The translations under genes and the position numbers were made by a program. Below the pieces are notes generated by a model that was not told where the DNA came from, did no database searches, and was given only the letters and a program-made list of their open reading frames with translations. From Roseivirga sp. (lineage in GTDB: Bacteria > Bacteroidota > Bacteroidia > Cytophagales > Cyclobacteriaceae), in NCBI GenBank assembly GCA_021404565.1, contig JAAWWF010000001.1, forward strand, positions 1 to 64,000: 64,000 nt of DNA, in the 5' to 3' direction. This document shows, in pieces, positions 36,958 to 45,004 of this stretch; position 1 is the stretch's first letter, and every line of letters begins with the position of its first letter.

Positions 36958-38019
36958 TTATACCCCCTTCTTCCAGTCAACAATGGCTTTGTTAATCTTG
37001 CTGACCATGGCTGGTCCTTCGTAAATAAAGCCTGTATAAACCTGCACCAGAGTAGCTCCCGCCTTCAGCTTGGCAATAGCATCGGCACCCGTATTGATTC
37101 CCCCCACACCTACGATAGGAAAGCTGCCTCCTGACTTCTCATGCAGGTATCGGATAACCTCAGTACTGCGATCTCTCACAGCTTTACCGCTAAGCCCACC
37201 AGCACCGATGGCCTCAACTTCTTTGTGATCTGTCTTCAAGCCCTCACGCGAAATCGTAGTATTGGTAGCTATGACTCCGTCAATCCGGGTTTCGGTTACA
37301 ATCTCAATGATGTCATCAAGCTGTTCAGTGGTCAGATCCGGGGCGATCTTCAGCAATACCGGCTTCATTTTATCATATGTGCTGTTTGCTTCCTGCAATG
37401 AGCTCAGCAGCGCTTTCAACGGCTCTTTTTCCTGCAAGGCCCTAAGATTGGGAGTATTAGGCGAACTTACATTCACCACAAAGTAGTCTACATAAGGGTG
37501 CAGGGCATGAAAGCAGGCCTGATAATCATCACCGGCATTTTCATTAGAGGTCACTTTGTTCTTTCCAATGTTCCCTCCGATCAGCACATTGGTTTTTTTC
37601 TTTTTCAACCGCTCAATAGCCCCTTCAACTCCTTCATTGTTGAATCCCATCCGGTTGATAAGACTTTGATCTGCCGGCAATCTGAAAAGACGGGGCTGCG
37701 GATTACCCGCCTGCCCTTTTGGGGTAAGGGTTCCTATTTCGATAAAGCCAAAGCCCAGTGCTGATAACTCATTGTATAGCCTGGCATCCTTATCAAAACC
37801 AGCAGCCAGTCCTACCGGGTTTTTAAACTTCAACCCAAAACACTCTACTTCGAGCAAGGGGTGCTCATAGTTGTAGATGGACCGGAAAATTGCCGGGACA
37901 CCGGGGACTTTAAACAGGTTTCTGATAAGACCAAAAGTAAAGTAATGAGCCTTTTCAGCGGGTTTGGTAAAAAGAAAAGGACGGATGAGTGATTTGTACA
38001 AAGCGCTAAGTTTCGGCAA
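36958..38019 (-). CDS. pyrD: Quinone-dependent dihydroorotate dehydrogenase
   Basis: The protein has 353 residues, the class 2 length with an N-terminal membrane-associating helix ([25 protein letters not shown]). It has FMN-binding blocks [21 protein letters not shown], the catalytic-loop region [39 protein letters not shown] and the C-terminal phosphate site [11 protein letters not shown]. It oxidises dihydroorotate to orotate and passes electrons to the quinone pool. It lies 85 bp upstream of ftsK. Confidence 0.95.
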   Translation of the reverse strand: MPKLSALYKSLIRPFLFTKPAEKAHYFTFGLIRNLFKVPGVPAIFRSIYNYEHPLLEVECFGLKFKNPVGLAAGFDKDARLYNELSALGFGFIEIGTLTPKGQAGNPQPRLFRLPADQSLINRMGFNNEGVEGAIERLKKKKTNVLIGGNIGKNKVTSNENAGDDYQACFHALHPYVDYFVVNVSSPNTPNLRALQEKEPLKALLSSLQEANSTYDKMKPVLLKIAPDLTTEQLDDIIEIVTETRIDGVIATNTTISREGLKTDHKEVEAIGAGGLSGKAVRDRSTEVIRYLHEKSGGSFPIVGVGGINTGADAIAKLKAGATLVQVYTGFIYEGPAMVSKINKAIVDWKKGV

Positions 38020-38083
38020 AAATAAGGCTTCATATCAAAAAAATGTTTAGAATGAGCAGGCTAAATTCAATAAAGATCAGATT

Positions 38084-39196
38084 GTGAAAGAATCGACCTA
38101 CAGCAAGACTTCCAAAACCCTGTTTTCAAGAATACTAAGAAAGAAAACAGAAGCCAGAGCTGCTTCAGAAAAGCTGCACCTGGAACCCGGAGCCCTGGTA
38201 TACACAGGTGATGACACTTCCCTCGAAGTAGCCCTGGAAGTGATTCAATATAATGAGGAGGAAATTAAGGAGTATACCCTGGAGCCGGAATCTCTGGATG
38301 AAATAGCACCTCATCAGGGAGTACTTTGGCTAAATGTGGTGGGACTACACGATGCTGAGCTTATCCAAAAAATCGGGGACCGTTTTTCTCTGCATAACCT
38401 GGCACTGGAAGATATTATGAACATTCATCACCGCCCCAGCTTTGATCAGTATGACGATAATCTTCTGATCTCAGTTAAAATGCTGCAGGTGAGTAACAAA
38501 TTGCTCGACACGGAGCAGTTGAGTTTTGTGGTTGGCCCTAACTATATTGTGACTTTTCAGGAGAAGCCGGGAGATGTTTTTGAGGGAGTAAGAAACAGAC
38601 TGAGAAAGAAAAGAGGTCGTATCAGGACGAAAAAATCAGATTACCTCGTATTTGAACTGCTGGACGTAATCGTAGACAAATACCTGGCGGTTCTGACCAG
38701 CTACGATGATGAGATCAATGATCAGGAGCTGAAACTGGTAGACGCCACTGACAAGGAAATTCTTGCTGAGATTAACGCGAGTAAGAAGGAGATCAACTAC
38801 ATGCGCAAGCATGCCTATCCTCTAAGGGAGGCTATCCATGCTTTCTCCAGGTCTCAGCATATAACCATTGAGAAGAAGACGAGGCCTTTTTTAAAGGACC
38901 TGCTCGATCATATCACCCATGTAACGGAAATCATTGAGCTTAACCGGGAAACCATCAATGATAATCTCAACACCTATCATTCTCAGATGAGCAGCAAGCT
39001 TAACGATATTCTGAAGGTACTTACGATCTTTTCGGTAGTCTTTATTCCACTGACTTTTATGGCAGGCATTTACGGAATGAATTTCGAGTATATGCCCGAG
39101 CTACATAACAAATACTCCTACCCTATCTTTTGGGGTGTTTTAATTTTGATGGCAGGTGGAATGCTCTTCTATTTCAGACGGAAGAAGTGGCTTTGA
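38084..39196 (+). CDS. corA: CorA magnesium/cobalt transporter
   Basis: The protein has 370 residues. A long soluble cytoplasmic domain (~1-305) is followed by two transmembrane helices. The first ends in the family signature YGMNFEYMPEL, the GMN motif of the pore mouth, and the second is FWGVLILMAGGMLFYF. The start appears to be a GTG at 38084; no in-frame ATG lies between it and the upstream stop at 38048. It imports Mg2+ down the membrane potential. It is divergent from pyrD. Confidence 0.93.
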   Translation: MKESTYSKTSKTLFSRILRKKTEARAASEKLHLEPGALVYTGDDTSLEVALEVIQYNEEEIKEYTLEPESLDEIAPHQGVLWLNVVGLHDAELIQKIGDRFSLHNLALEDIMNIHHRPSFDQYDDNLLISVKMLQVSNKLLDTEQLSFVVGPNYIVTFQEKPGDVFEGVRNRLRKKRGRIRTKKSDYLVFELLDVIVDKYLAVLTSYDDEINDQELKLVDATDKEILAEINASKKEINYMRKHAYPLREAIHAFSRSQHITIEKKTRPFLKDLLDHITHVTEIIELNRETINDNLNTYHSQMSSKLNDILKVLTIFSVVFIPLTFMAGIYGMNFEYMPELHNKYSYPIFWGVLILMAGGMLFYFRRKKWL

Positions 39197-39207
39197 TTCT
39201 GGAAATA

Positions 39208-39246
39208 TTGAATGCTGAATTGCGAATGAAAAAATTCAGCATTCAA
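39208..39246. repeat. Intergenic hairpin of the GAATG/TTCAA word type
   Basis: TTGAATGCTGAATT (39208-39221) is exactly complementary to AATTCAGCATTCAA (39233-39246), a 14-bp perfect stem with an 11-nt loop between the convergent corA and xerD genes. More half-words (AACATTC) follow up to 39265. It could act as a two-way terminator although it lacks a T-run. Confidence 0.7.
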
Positions 39247-39267
39247 CATTCACAATTTAACATTCGC

Positions 39268-40173
39268 TTAGCTGCGTGGATGAAACTCCTGGATTACCTG
39301 CTTTAGATAATCTCTGTCTAAATGGGTATAGATTTCCGTAGTGGTGATAGACTCATGTCCGAGCATCTCCTGAACAGCCCTCAGGTCGGCTCCTCCCTCT
39401 ATAAGATGTGTAGCAAAAGAGTGCCTGAAAGTATGCGGACTTACCTTCTTCTTTAGTCCCGAGGTCGCCACCAGATCTTTGATGGTGATGAAAATCATCT
39501 GTCGGGTAAGCTGTCTCCCTCTGCGATTGAGAAAGAGAAAAGCCTCATGACCGGGTTTAATGTCCTGATGTACCCTCACCTCTTCCCGGTAGATATTGAT
39601 AAACTTCATGGCTTCCCTGCCAATGGGTACGAGGCGCTCTTTATTTCCCTTACCGACTACTCTTAAAAAACCCACATCGAAGAGGATGTTCGCCATTTTC
39701 AGGTTTACGAGCTCAGAGACCCGAAGCCCTGAACTATAAAGCGTTTCAAGCATGGCTCTGTTGCGCATTCCCTGTGGGGTGGAATGGTCTATGGCTTCGA
39801 AAATCTTGTCAATTTCATGAATATTGAGCGTATCGGGCAGCTTGCGGCCCAGCTTTGGAGCTTCCAGCAGTGCCGTGGGATCCTTGTCCAGCTCACCCTC
39901 ATAGACCAGAAATTTGTAGAAGGATTTAAGCCCCGAAATAATCCTTGCCTGCGAATGCGGGGTCATACCCAACTCATTGATATATTCTATGAAGTTCTGT
40001 AATTCTACGACTGTTATTTGCAGTGGATTCAGGTCTGAATTTGTGATTTCAAGAAACTGTCTTAGTTTTATAACATCGTGAACGTAGGCCTCGATTGAGT
40101 TTCCTGATAATGAACGTTCAAGTTTCAAGTAGTTTTCATACTCTTGTATATAGATATCCCAAGCCACCGTCAA
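39268..40173 (-). CDS. xerD: Tyrosine recombinase XerD
   Basis: The protein has 301 residues, standard for XerC/D. The N-terminal SAM-like core-binding domain (~1-95) is followed by the catalytic domain with Arg in SSGLRVSELVNLK, Lys in VVGKGNKERLVP, HTFRHSFATHL (His-x-x-Arg), LGHESITTTEIYTH (His and the nucleophile Tyr). The order and spacing fit XerD rather than a phage integrase, and no phage genes adjoin. It acts with XerC at dif to resolve chromosome dimers under FtsK control. Confidence 0.92.
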   Translation of the reverse strand: MTVAWDIYIQEYENYLKLERSLSGNSIEAYVHDVIKLRQFLEITNSDLNPLQITVVELQNFIEYINELGMTPHSQARIISGLKSFYKFLVYEGELDKDPTALLEAPKLGRKLPDTLNIHEIDKIFEAIDHSTPQGMRNRAMLETLYSSGLRVSELVNLKMANILFDVGFLRVVGKGNKERLVPIGREAMKFINIYREEVRVHQDIKPGHEAFLFLNRRGRQLTRQMIFITIKDLVATSGLKKKVSPHTFRHSFATHLIEGGADLRAVQEMLGHESITTTEIYTHLDRDYLKQVIQEFHPRS

Positions 40174-40200
40174 AGTTAATTCAAAGAAGTCAATTTGCCC

Positions 40201-40626
40201 ATGAAGGTAATGATAATGAATGGTCCCAACCTAAACCTGTTGGGCACAAGAGAAAAGTCCATATATGGAGATCAAAGTTTCGAAGCTTATTTTGAAATCT
40301 TGAAAGAGCGATTCCCATCACTTGAGCTGGAGTATTACCAGAGCAATGTTGAAGGTGAGCTCATTAATAAATTTCATGAGGTGGGCTTTAGCTATGAGGG
40401 TGTAGTTTTCAACGGAGGTGGATATACCCACACTTCTGTGGCCATTTCTGATGCCATTGCTTCTATCAAGACTCCGGTAGTCGAAGTGCACATATCAAAT
40501 ATTCACGCGCGGGAAGAGTTCAGACACCTGAGTCTGATTACCAAGGAATGTGCAGGTCTGATTACGGGCTTTGGGCTGGCAGGATATGACATGGCGCTCA
40601 CCTATCTCAAAGATCACCTGAACTAA
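40201..40626 (+). CDS. aroQ: 3-dehydroquinate dehydratase, type II
   Basis: The protein has 141 residues, the type II length, from the ATG at 40201. It has the signature MNGPNLNLLGTREKSIYG with catalytic Tyr22, NGGGYTHTSVAISDAI, VEVHISNIHAREEFRHLS with the catalytic His, and GLITGFGLAGYDMAL. It converts 3-dehydroquinate to 3-dehydroshikimate, the third step of the shikimate pathway. It is divergent from xerD, with 27 bp between the two starts. Confidence 0.95.
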   Translation: MKVMIMNGPNLNLLGTREKSIYGDQSFEAYFEILKERFPSLELEYYQSNVEGELINKFHEVGFSYEGVVFNGGGYTHTSVAISDAIASIKTPVVEVHISNIHAREEFRHLSLITKECAGLITGFGLAGYDMALTYLKDHLN

Positions 40627-40677
40627 ACCAATGTTTTAAGTAACCGAAAACAACCTCAAACCTTAAACACAAAAGCT

Positions 40678-41082
40678 ATGCTAAAACGCAAATCACTTTT
40701 CGTACTGGCTGTTATGGCACTCCTTAGCTGCATCTCTTTTCCTGCAGCCGCTCAATCTCATGGGGGCGACAGCGCCTTTAATGAAATATTCGGCCTGGTG
40801 GAACTGCCATTCCTTATTATAGCCATCGTCTTTAGTTTTCTGGTGGCAAAGAGACTAAAGGGAGGCAAATTTGGTTCCGGCATGCAATTACTGGCCTGGG
40901 GCTTTCTGATCATGGCCGTAGGGCACTTACACATGCAGGTAGACCAGGTGTATAACTTCAATCTGTTCAATACATTGTTGGGTGATGTGGCCGGGCGTGC
41001 TGCCTGGTTTGTGGCCCTGATCGCTACCTGGGGATTATCGGCCCTGGGTTTCCTTAAAATTTATAAAGCGAGCAGCCTCTAA
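40678..41082 (+). CDS. Small polytopic membrane protein, unknown
   Basis: The protein has 134 residues. It begins with a signal-like segment (FVLAVMALLSCISFPAAAQ) and has three further hydrophobic helices (LPFLIIAIVFSFLVA, MQLLAWGFLIMAVGHLHM, AAWFVALIATWGLSALGFL). A His-containing face (GHLHMQVDQV) lies between helices 2 and 3. I recognise no family. It lies 51 bp after aroQ and 4 bp before the next gene, so the three may be co-transcribed. Confidence 0.7.
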   Translation: MLKRKSLFVLAVMALLSCISFPAAAQSHGGDSAFNEIFGLVELPFLIIAIVFSFLVAKRLKGGKFGSGMQLLAWGFLIMAVGHLHMQVDQVYNFNLFNTLLGDVAGRAAWFVALIATWGLSALGFLKIYKASSL

Positions 41083-41086
41083 CATA

Positions 41087-41752
41087 TTGTCGCTCGAATC
41101 ATTGATAAAATTACCCATCCTCACCCGTGAGCTCGATATTGATCTCACGGGTTTTGGTGCTTTTATCGATGACGAATTGGCTGGATCTGAAACAGCCCTC
41201 CCCTTTGCCGAAGATCTGGATGATTTTCTCAATTCAGGCAACCGGCTTAAACTTCATAGTTTTCCGCCTTTATACAACGACCTCGAGGGCTTCTTTCTGG
41301 ACTCTGATGGGCAAATGCGACTGCAGGAATTTCGGAGAAAGTTCAGAACGAAATTCCCCTTCCTGGCTACGCTAGATCAGGTGGTGGTTTTCTTTATGCC
41401 TGTCGACAGGCAACCCTGCGCCATGTCATGCTTTTTTCTCACAGAAGTGCTAAGCAAAATCATAGAGGTACATGGGCAAAGCAAGAAGCTCGTGGAACGA
41501 TTCAGCAAGGTGGAACGCTGCTTTAAAGCCTGTAAAATGCCTACGGGTGAAGATTCTGATATGTCAGATCAAATGGTAGTATTAAGCATGCCCACAGAGC
41601 TATTTGGCACACTCAGCCCCACCTTGGGTAAAAAGCCGGTATTGAACCTTTACCAACGCACCTTTGATAAGCTGCAAAGTCAATACTCAAACCTACCCAG
41701 CTTTGTATTTTTGCAAAGCACCATGGAACGGATTTTTACTCAGAATAGTTGA
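41087..41752 (+). CDS. Hypothetical cytoplasmic protein
   Basis: The protein has about 221 residues and no signal or membrane helix. The frame runs back only to a TTG at 41087, four bases after the preceding stop; no in-frame ATG lies nearby upstream, so TTG is the likely start. Visible features are an acidic first part (ELDIDLTGFGAFIDDELAG), four Cys spread through the middle (RQPCAMSCFF, ERCFKACKMP) and a helical end. No family is recognised. It probably shares a transcript with the membrane protein upstream. Confidence 0.6.
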   Translation: MSLESLIKLPILTRELDIDLTGFGAFIDDELAGSETALPFAEDLDDFLNSGNRLKLHSFPPLYNDLEGFFLDSDGQMRLQEFRRKFRTKFPFLATLDQVVVFFMPVDRQPCAMSCFFLTEVLSKIIEVHGQSKKLVERFSKVERCFKACKMPTGEDSDMSDQMVVLSMPTELFGTLSPTLGKKPVLNLYQRTFDKLQSQYSNLPSFVFLQSTMERIFTQNS

Positions 41753-41870
41753 ATCCCACATCCCCAGAGCAATCTCCCTTTTCCAAAAACTTTATGCCCT
41801 GCCTTCTGCTTTTATAGTGCTGGTTTACTTATAACTTGCAACCGAATCAATCAGCAGAACAGGCAAACAC

Positions 41871-42332
41871 ATGGTTACAATTTATACCGATGGCTCATCA
41901 CTTGGCAACCCCGGCCCGGGTGGATATGGTATCGTTTTGAAATACAAAGACCTTCGCAAAGAGATGTCGCAAGGCTACCGATCTACTACCAACAACCGGA
42001 TGGAATTGCTGGCAGTAATCAAAGGACTGCAAGCGCTTAAGAAACCCAATACTCCCGTAACCATCTATTCAGATTCCAAGTACGTGATAGACTCTGTGGA
42101 AAAGGGTTGGCTTTGGGGCTGGATCAAAAAAGGCTTTAAGGGGAAAAAGAACAAAGATCTCTGGACTCAGTTTGCAGAAATCTATAAGGTGCACCGGGTG
42201 CAATTTCAATGGGTGAAAGGGCATGCAGGCATTCCAGAAAACGAGCGTTGCGACCAACTGGCAGTACAGGCTGCAGAAAGCGGAGATCACCTGGTGGACG
42301 TGGCTTTTGAAAATGGCATTAATAATGTTTAA
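41871..42332 (+). CDS. rnhA: Ribonuclease HI
   Basis: The protein has 153 residues. All four catalytic carboxylates are present: Asp7 in IYTDGSS, Glu45 in NNRMELLAV, Asp68 in IYSDSKYVID and Asp128 in NERCDQLA; WVKGHAG with its helper His precedes the last. The basic handle WGWIKKGFKGKKNKDLW is present, as in bacterial type HI enzymes. It degrades RNA in RNA-DNA hybrids. An intergenic hairpin separates it from trmN6. Confidence 0.95.
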   Translation: MVTIYTDGSSLGNPGPGGYGIVLKYKDLRKEMSQGYRSTTNNRMELLAVIKGLQALKKPNTPVTIYSDSKYVIDSVEKGWLWGWIKKGFKGKKNKDLWTQFAEIYKVHRVQFQWVKGHAGIPENERCDQLAVQAAESGDHLVDVAFENGINNV

Positions 42333-42334
42333 TA

Positions 42335-42408
42335 ATTGTGAATGATGAATTGTGAATGTTGGATGAGAGGCAATTCGTTCAACATTCATCATTTAAAATT
42401 CAACATTC
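42335..42408. repeat. Intergenic hairpin of the GAATG/TTCAA word type
   Basis: The 80-bp gap between rnhA and trmN6 is made almost wholly of the words GAATGATGAATT, GAATGTT and their complements TTCAACATTC, ATTCATCATTT. The arms around 42339-42366 and 42379-42407 pair imperfectly. Vocabulary matches the hairpin at 39208-39246. Confidence 0.6.
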
Positions 42409-42411
42409 CAT

Positions 42412-43179
42412 ATGGCTAACAGTTTTTTCAAATTCAAAGAGTTCACCATCTTTCAGGATCAGTGTGGCATGAAGGTGACTACGGATGCCTGCCTCTTTGG
42501 AGCTTTGATAGCAGAGCATCATAAGGGCCTGGAAGGTGGGAGCAGAATCCTCGATATTGGCACCGGAACCGGGCTGCTAAGTTTAATGCTTGCCCAAGTG
42601 GCTAAGACTGACTCAATTGATGCCATAGAAATTGATCAAGGTGCCTTCCAACAAGCCGGAGTCAACTTTTCTGCCTCTCCCTGGTCAGATCGCCTCCATA
42701 TCATTCACTCATCTTTTCAGGAATTCTGCAAGCATGGATACCCCAAATTTCAACCCTCAAACAGCTCAACATTTCCCCACTCCTACGACCTTATCATTTG
42801 CAACCCTCCCTTTTTCAGGCAACATCTCATCGGACAGGATACTGCCAAAAACAAAGCCCTGCACGATGGAGGTGATTTATTGAAAGTTCTTCCTACAGGA
42901 ATAGGGCAACTTCTGAGTCCAAAGGGCCAATGTTTTATACTTCTTCCAGATCATGAAATGTCCGTTTTCTCAGCCGAAATGAGGCAGTCAGGCCTATTTC
43001 CGCAAAAGGAAGTCATCATCTATCACAAAGCCGGGAAACCCGTTTTCAGAAAAGTGACTCTGTTTGGTAAAGAAGAGAAAGGTGAGATAGAAACGGAGGA
43101 CTTGTTTATCCACCAGGGATCTGCGCCCTATTCTGAAAGGTTTACCGCATTGCTAAAGCCTTATTACCTGCACCTCTGA
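42412..43179 (+). CDS. trmN6: tRNA1(Val) (adenine(37)-N6)-methyltransferase
   Basis: The protein has 255 residues. It starts FKFKEFTIFQDQCGMKVTTDACLFGA, the distinctive TrmN6 opening, then has the SAM-binding ILDIGTGTGLLSLMLAQ, acidic AIEIDQGAF and the adenine-N6 methylase motif DLIICNPPFF. It methylates A37 of tRNA-Val. Transcription is in the same direction as rnhA, across the intergenic hairpin. Confidence 0.9.
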   Translation: MANSFFKFKEFTIFQDQCGMKVTTDACLFGALIAEHHKGLEGGSRILDIGTGTGLLSLMLAQVAKTDSIDAIEIDQGAFQQAGVNFSASPWSDRLHIIHSSFQEFCKHGYPKFQPSNSSTFPHSYDLIICNPPFFRQHLIGQDTAKNKALHDGGDLLKVLPTGIGQLLSPKGQCFILLPDHEMSVFSAEMRQSGLFPQKEVIIYHKAGKPVFRKVTLFGKEEKGEIETEDLFIHQGSAPYSERFTALLKPYYLHL

Positions 43180-43180
43180 A

Positions 43181-43558
43181 TCAGAGTTGAAAGGCCTGCA
43201 CTTGCTTGTCCAGATTAGTCAAAAGTCGTTTTCGGAAATGTTTTGGAACAAAAGTGATGTTAATGGGACTTAGCTTCCGCACCTTGTCCTGATTTTTTCC
43301 GGTTTTTATATAAAGTACCACTCCCTTTAGAAAAACCATATACTGTCTGCATTCATAGCCGATTACAATATTCATGGGTAATTCAACCCGTTGATTAAAC
43401 CTCTTCATCCACACAAGGAGTTCAAAAACCCTGCTTGCCTTATAAGAGATTAATTGGTCAGTCACTTTTAACTGACAGCTAAAACCATTGTATTTCATTC
43501 GGTTAGAAAATAGTATATCTATACTAGGTAGATATTTCCGAACATCAAAACAGGCCAT
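43181..43558 (-). CDS. Hypothetical protein
   Basis: The frame encodes 125 residues with no signal or membrane helix. It is basic (FVPKHFRKRLLTNLDKQ) with a beta-like middle (MNIVIGYECRQYMVFLKGVVLYIKTG). Its stop lies one base past the trmN6 stop on the opposite strand. No family is recognised, and it has no operon partner, so it may be a lineage-specific gene or a spurious frame. Confidence 0.5.
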   Translation of the reverse strand: MACFDVRKYLPSIDILFSNRMKYNGFSCQLKVTDQLISYKASRVFELLVWMKRFNQRVELPMNIVIGYECRQYMVFLKGVVLYIKTGKNQDKVRKLSPINITFVPKHFRKRLLTNLDKQVQAFQL

Positions 43559-43722
43559 CGACTATAAGATCACAATCGTGACATAGCTCAAAATTTTAGT
43601 TATAAAACAATATCTTACCTTCCCGACACCGTGACATTGGACGCTAATGTTCAGTATTAAAAAACCACTCTGTTTGTGTCGATAAAACAAATTCTCTAGG
43701 TTCGTTTCATTACAAATAATTT

Positions 43723-44019
43723 ATGACCAACCATCAGATTAACCTGGGTGTACAGATTATCCCAATTGCGGATGCTGCAAAGTGCTACCCCATTATCGAT
43801 CAGTGTATCGCACTCATTCAGCAATCGGGTATTGCTTACCAGGTAACGGCTTTTGAAACCATTCTGGAAGGACCTTATGAAGAGCTCATGTCTTTGATTG
43901 ACCTACTCTATGAGCTGGCACTTTCAATGTCTGAAGAACTGGTAATCAACATTCGCCTGCACGCCAAAAATGGTCAGGATGTATTTGGCACGGATAAAAC
44001 CGCGAAGTTCAACCAGTAA
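43723..44019 (+). CDS. MTH1187/YkoF-type thiamine-binding family protein
   Basis: The protein has 98 residues, the usual size for the Thiamine_BP (DUF77) family: an opening NLGVQIIPIADAAKCYPIIDQCIALIQQSG, then YQVTAFETILEGPYEELMSLID and a final VINIRLHAKNG. Family members form tetramers of ferredoxin-like folds and bind thiamine or HMP. No thiamine genes or TPP riboswitch adjoin, so the ligand is assumed from the family only. Confidence 0.85.
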   Translation: MTNHQINLGVQIIPIADAAKCYPIIDQCIALIQQSGIAYQVTAFETILEGPYEELMSLIDLLYELALSMSEELVINIRLHAKNGQDVFGTDKTAKFNQ

Positions 44020-44050
44020 ACATTAAATTATACATCAGAATCAGCTCACT

Positions 44051-44926
44051 ATGAAACGCGCACTGTCAACCACATTTCTCTTTTTATTCATCTGCACACT
44101 TGCCAATGCTCAGTCAAGGCTACTCGAAAGCCTGAGTATGGATAGCGATATACTGGATTATGATGTGGAATATTCTGTATACCTGCCCGAAGACTATGAA
44201 ACCTCGCAAAGAGCCTACCCGGTAGTATATCTACTCCATGGCTATACCGATGATGAGACTGGCTGGACTCAGTTTGGAGAGGTGAAACGATTGGTCGATG
44301 AGGGGATTGCCTCGGGTGAAATACCTCCCATGATCATCATCATGCCTGATGGAAAGGTGACCTGGTATATGAATGACCATGCTGGCACTGAGTTATGGGA
44401 GGATATGTTTATCAAGGAATTTATGCCGCATGTAGAGGGTAAATACCGGATCAAGGCAAAGAAGGAATTCAGGGGTATCTCAGGGCTTTCTATGGGAGGT
44501 TTTGGTTCATTAAGGCTGTCTCTGACCCACACCGATCTTTTTGCGGCCTGTGCTGGCTATAGCAGTGCCTTATGGACAGCAAATGATTTTGCTGACATGG
44601 GACAAGAGGGTTATGACAATATGTTCGGAAAGCTTATCGGTCAGGGACTCTCCGGCAAAAAACGAATTACCGATCACTGGAAAACCAATTCCATTATTGA
44701 TCTGGTTCGAAGCAAGCCATTGGAAGAGCTAAATAAGGTTCGGTTTTATTTTGATTGCGGTGATGACGACTTTCTGGCCATTGCCAATGCACAACTACAT
44801 ATAGAAATGAGGCGTAAAAACCTGCCCCATGAATACCGTGTACGTGATGGGGCTCATACCTGGGGCTTTTGGCGCACTTCTTTACCCATAGGATTGAAAT
44901 TTATCGGTGAGAGTTTTAGAAGGTAA
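44051..44926 (+). CDS. Secreted esterase (esterase D / Ag85-like alpha/beta hydrolase)
   Basis: The protein has 291 residues with a signal peptide (MKRALSTTFLFLFICTLANAQ). It has the family blocks VYLPEDYETS, YPVVYLLHGYTDDETGW (oxyanion region), the nucleophile elbow GLSMGGFGSLRLS with its Ser, DCGDDDFL (Asp) and the closing HTWGFW (His). This is the Putative_esterase family, which includes S-formylglutathione hydrolase, feruloyl esterases and ferric-siderophore esterases. The substrate is unknown. It lies 31 bp after the thiamine-binding-type gene. Confidence 0.88.
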   Translation: MKRALSTTFLFLFICTLANAQSRLLESLSMDSDILDYDVEYSVYLPEDYETSQRAYPVVYLLHGYTDDETGWTQFGEVKRLVDEGIASGEIPPMIIIMPDGKVTWYMNDHAGTELWEDMFIKEFMPHVEGKYRIKAKKEFRGISGLSMGGFGSLRLSLTHTDLFAACAGYSSALWTANDFADMGQEGYDNMFGKLIGQGLSGKKRITDHWKTNSIIDLVRSKPLEELNKVRFYFDCGDDDFLAIANAQLHIEMRRKNLPHEYRVRDGAHTWGFWRTSLPIGLKFIGESFRR

Positions 44927-45004
44927 GGTTTTGGAATTAGGGCAAGTTGAATGCTAACCTAATCTCCAGTTACAGTACTAATACTCAGAGCATCTTCAAG
45001 TTAT

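Noticed and set aside
39268-40173. Tyrosine recombinase as a sign of a phage or genomic island
   Set aside because: The sequence pattern and length fit housekeeping XerD, and no attachment sites, tRNA or phage genes adjoin.
43559-43722. TPP riboswitch upstream of the thiamine-binding-type gene
   Set aside because: The conserved CTGAGA and ACCTGA elements are absent from the upstream gap.
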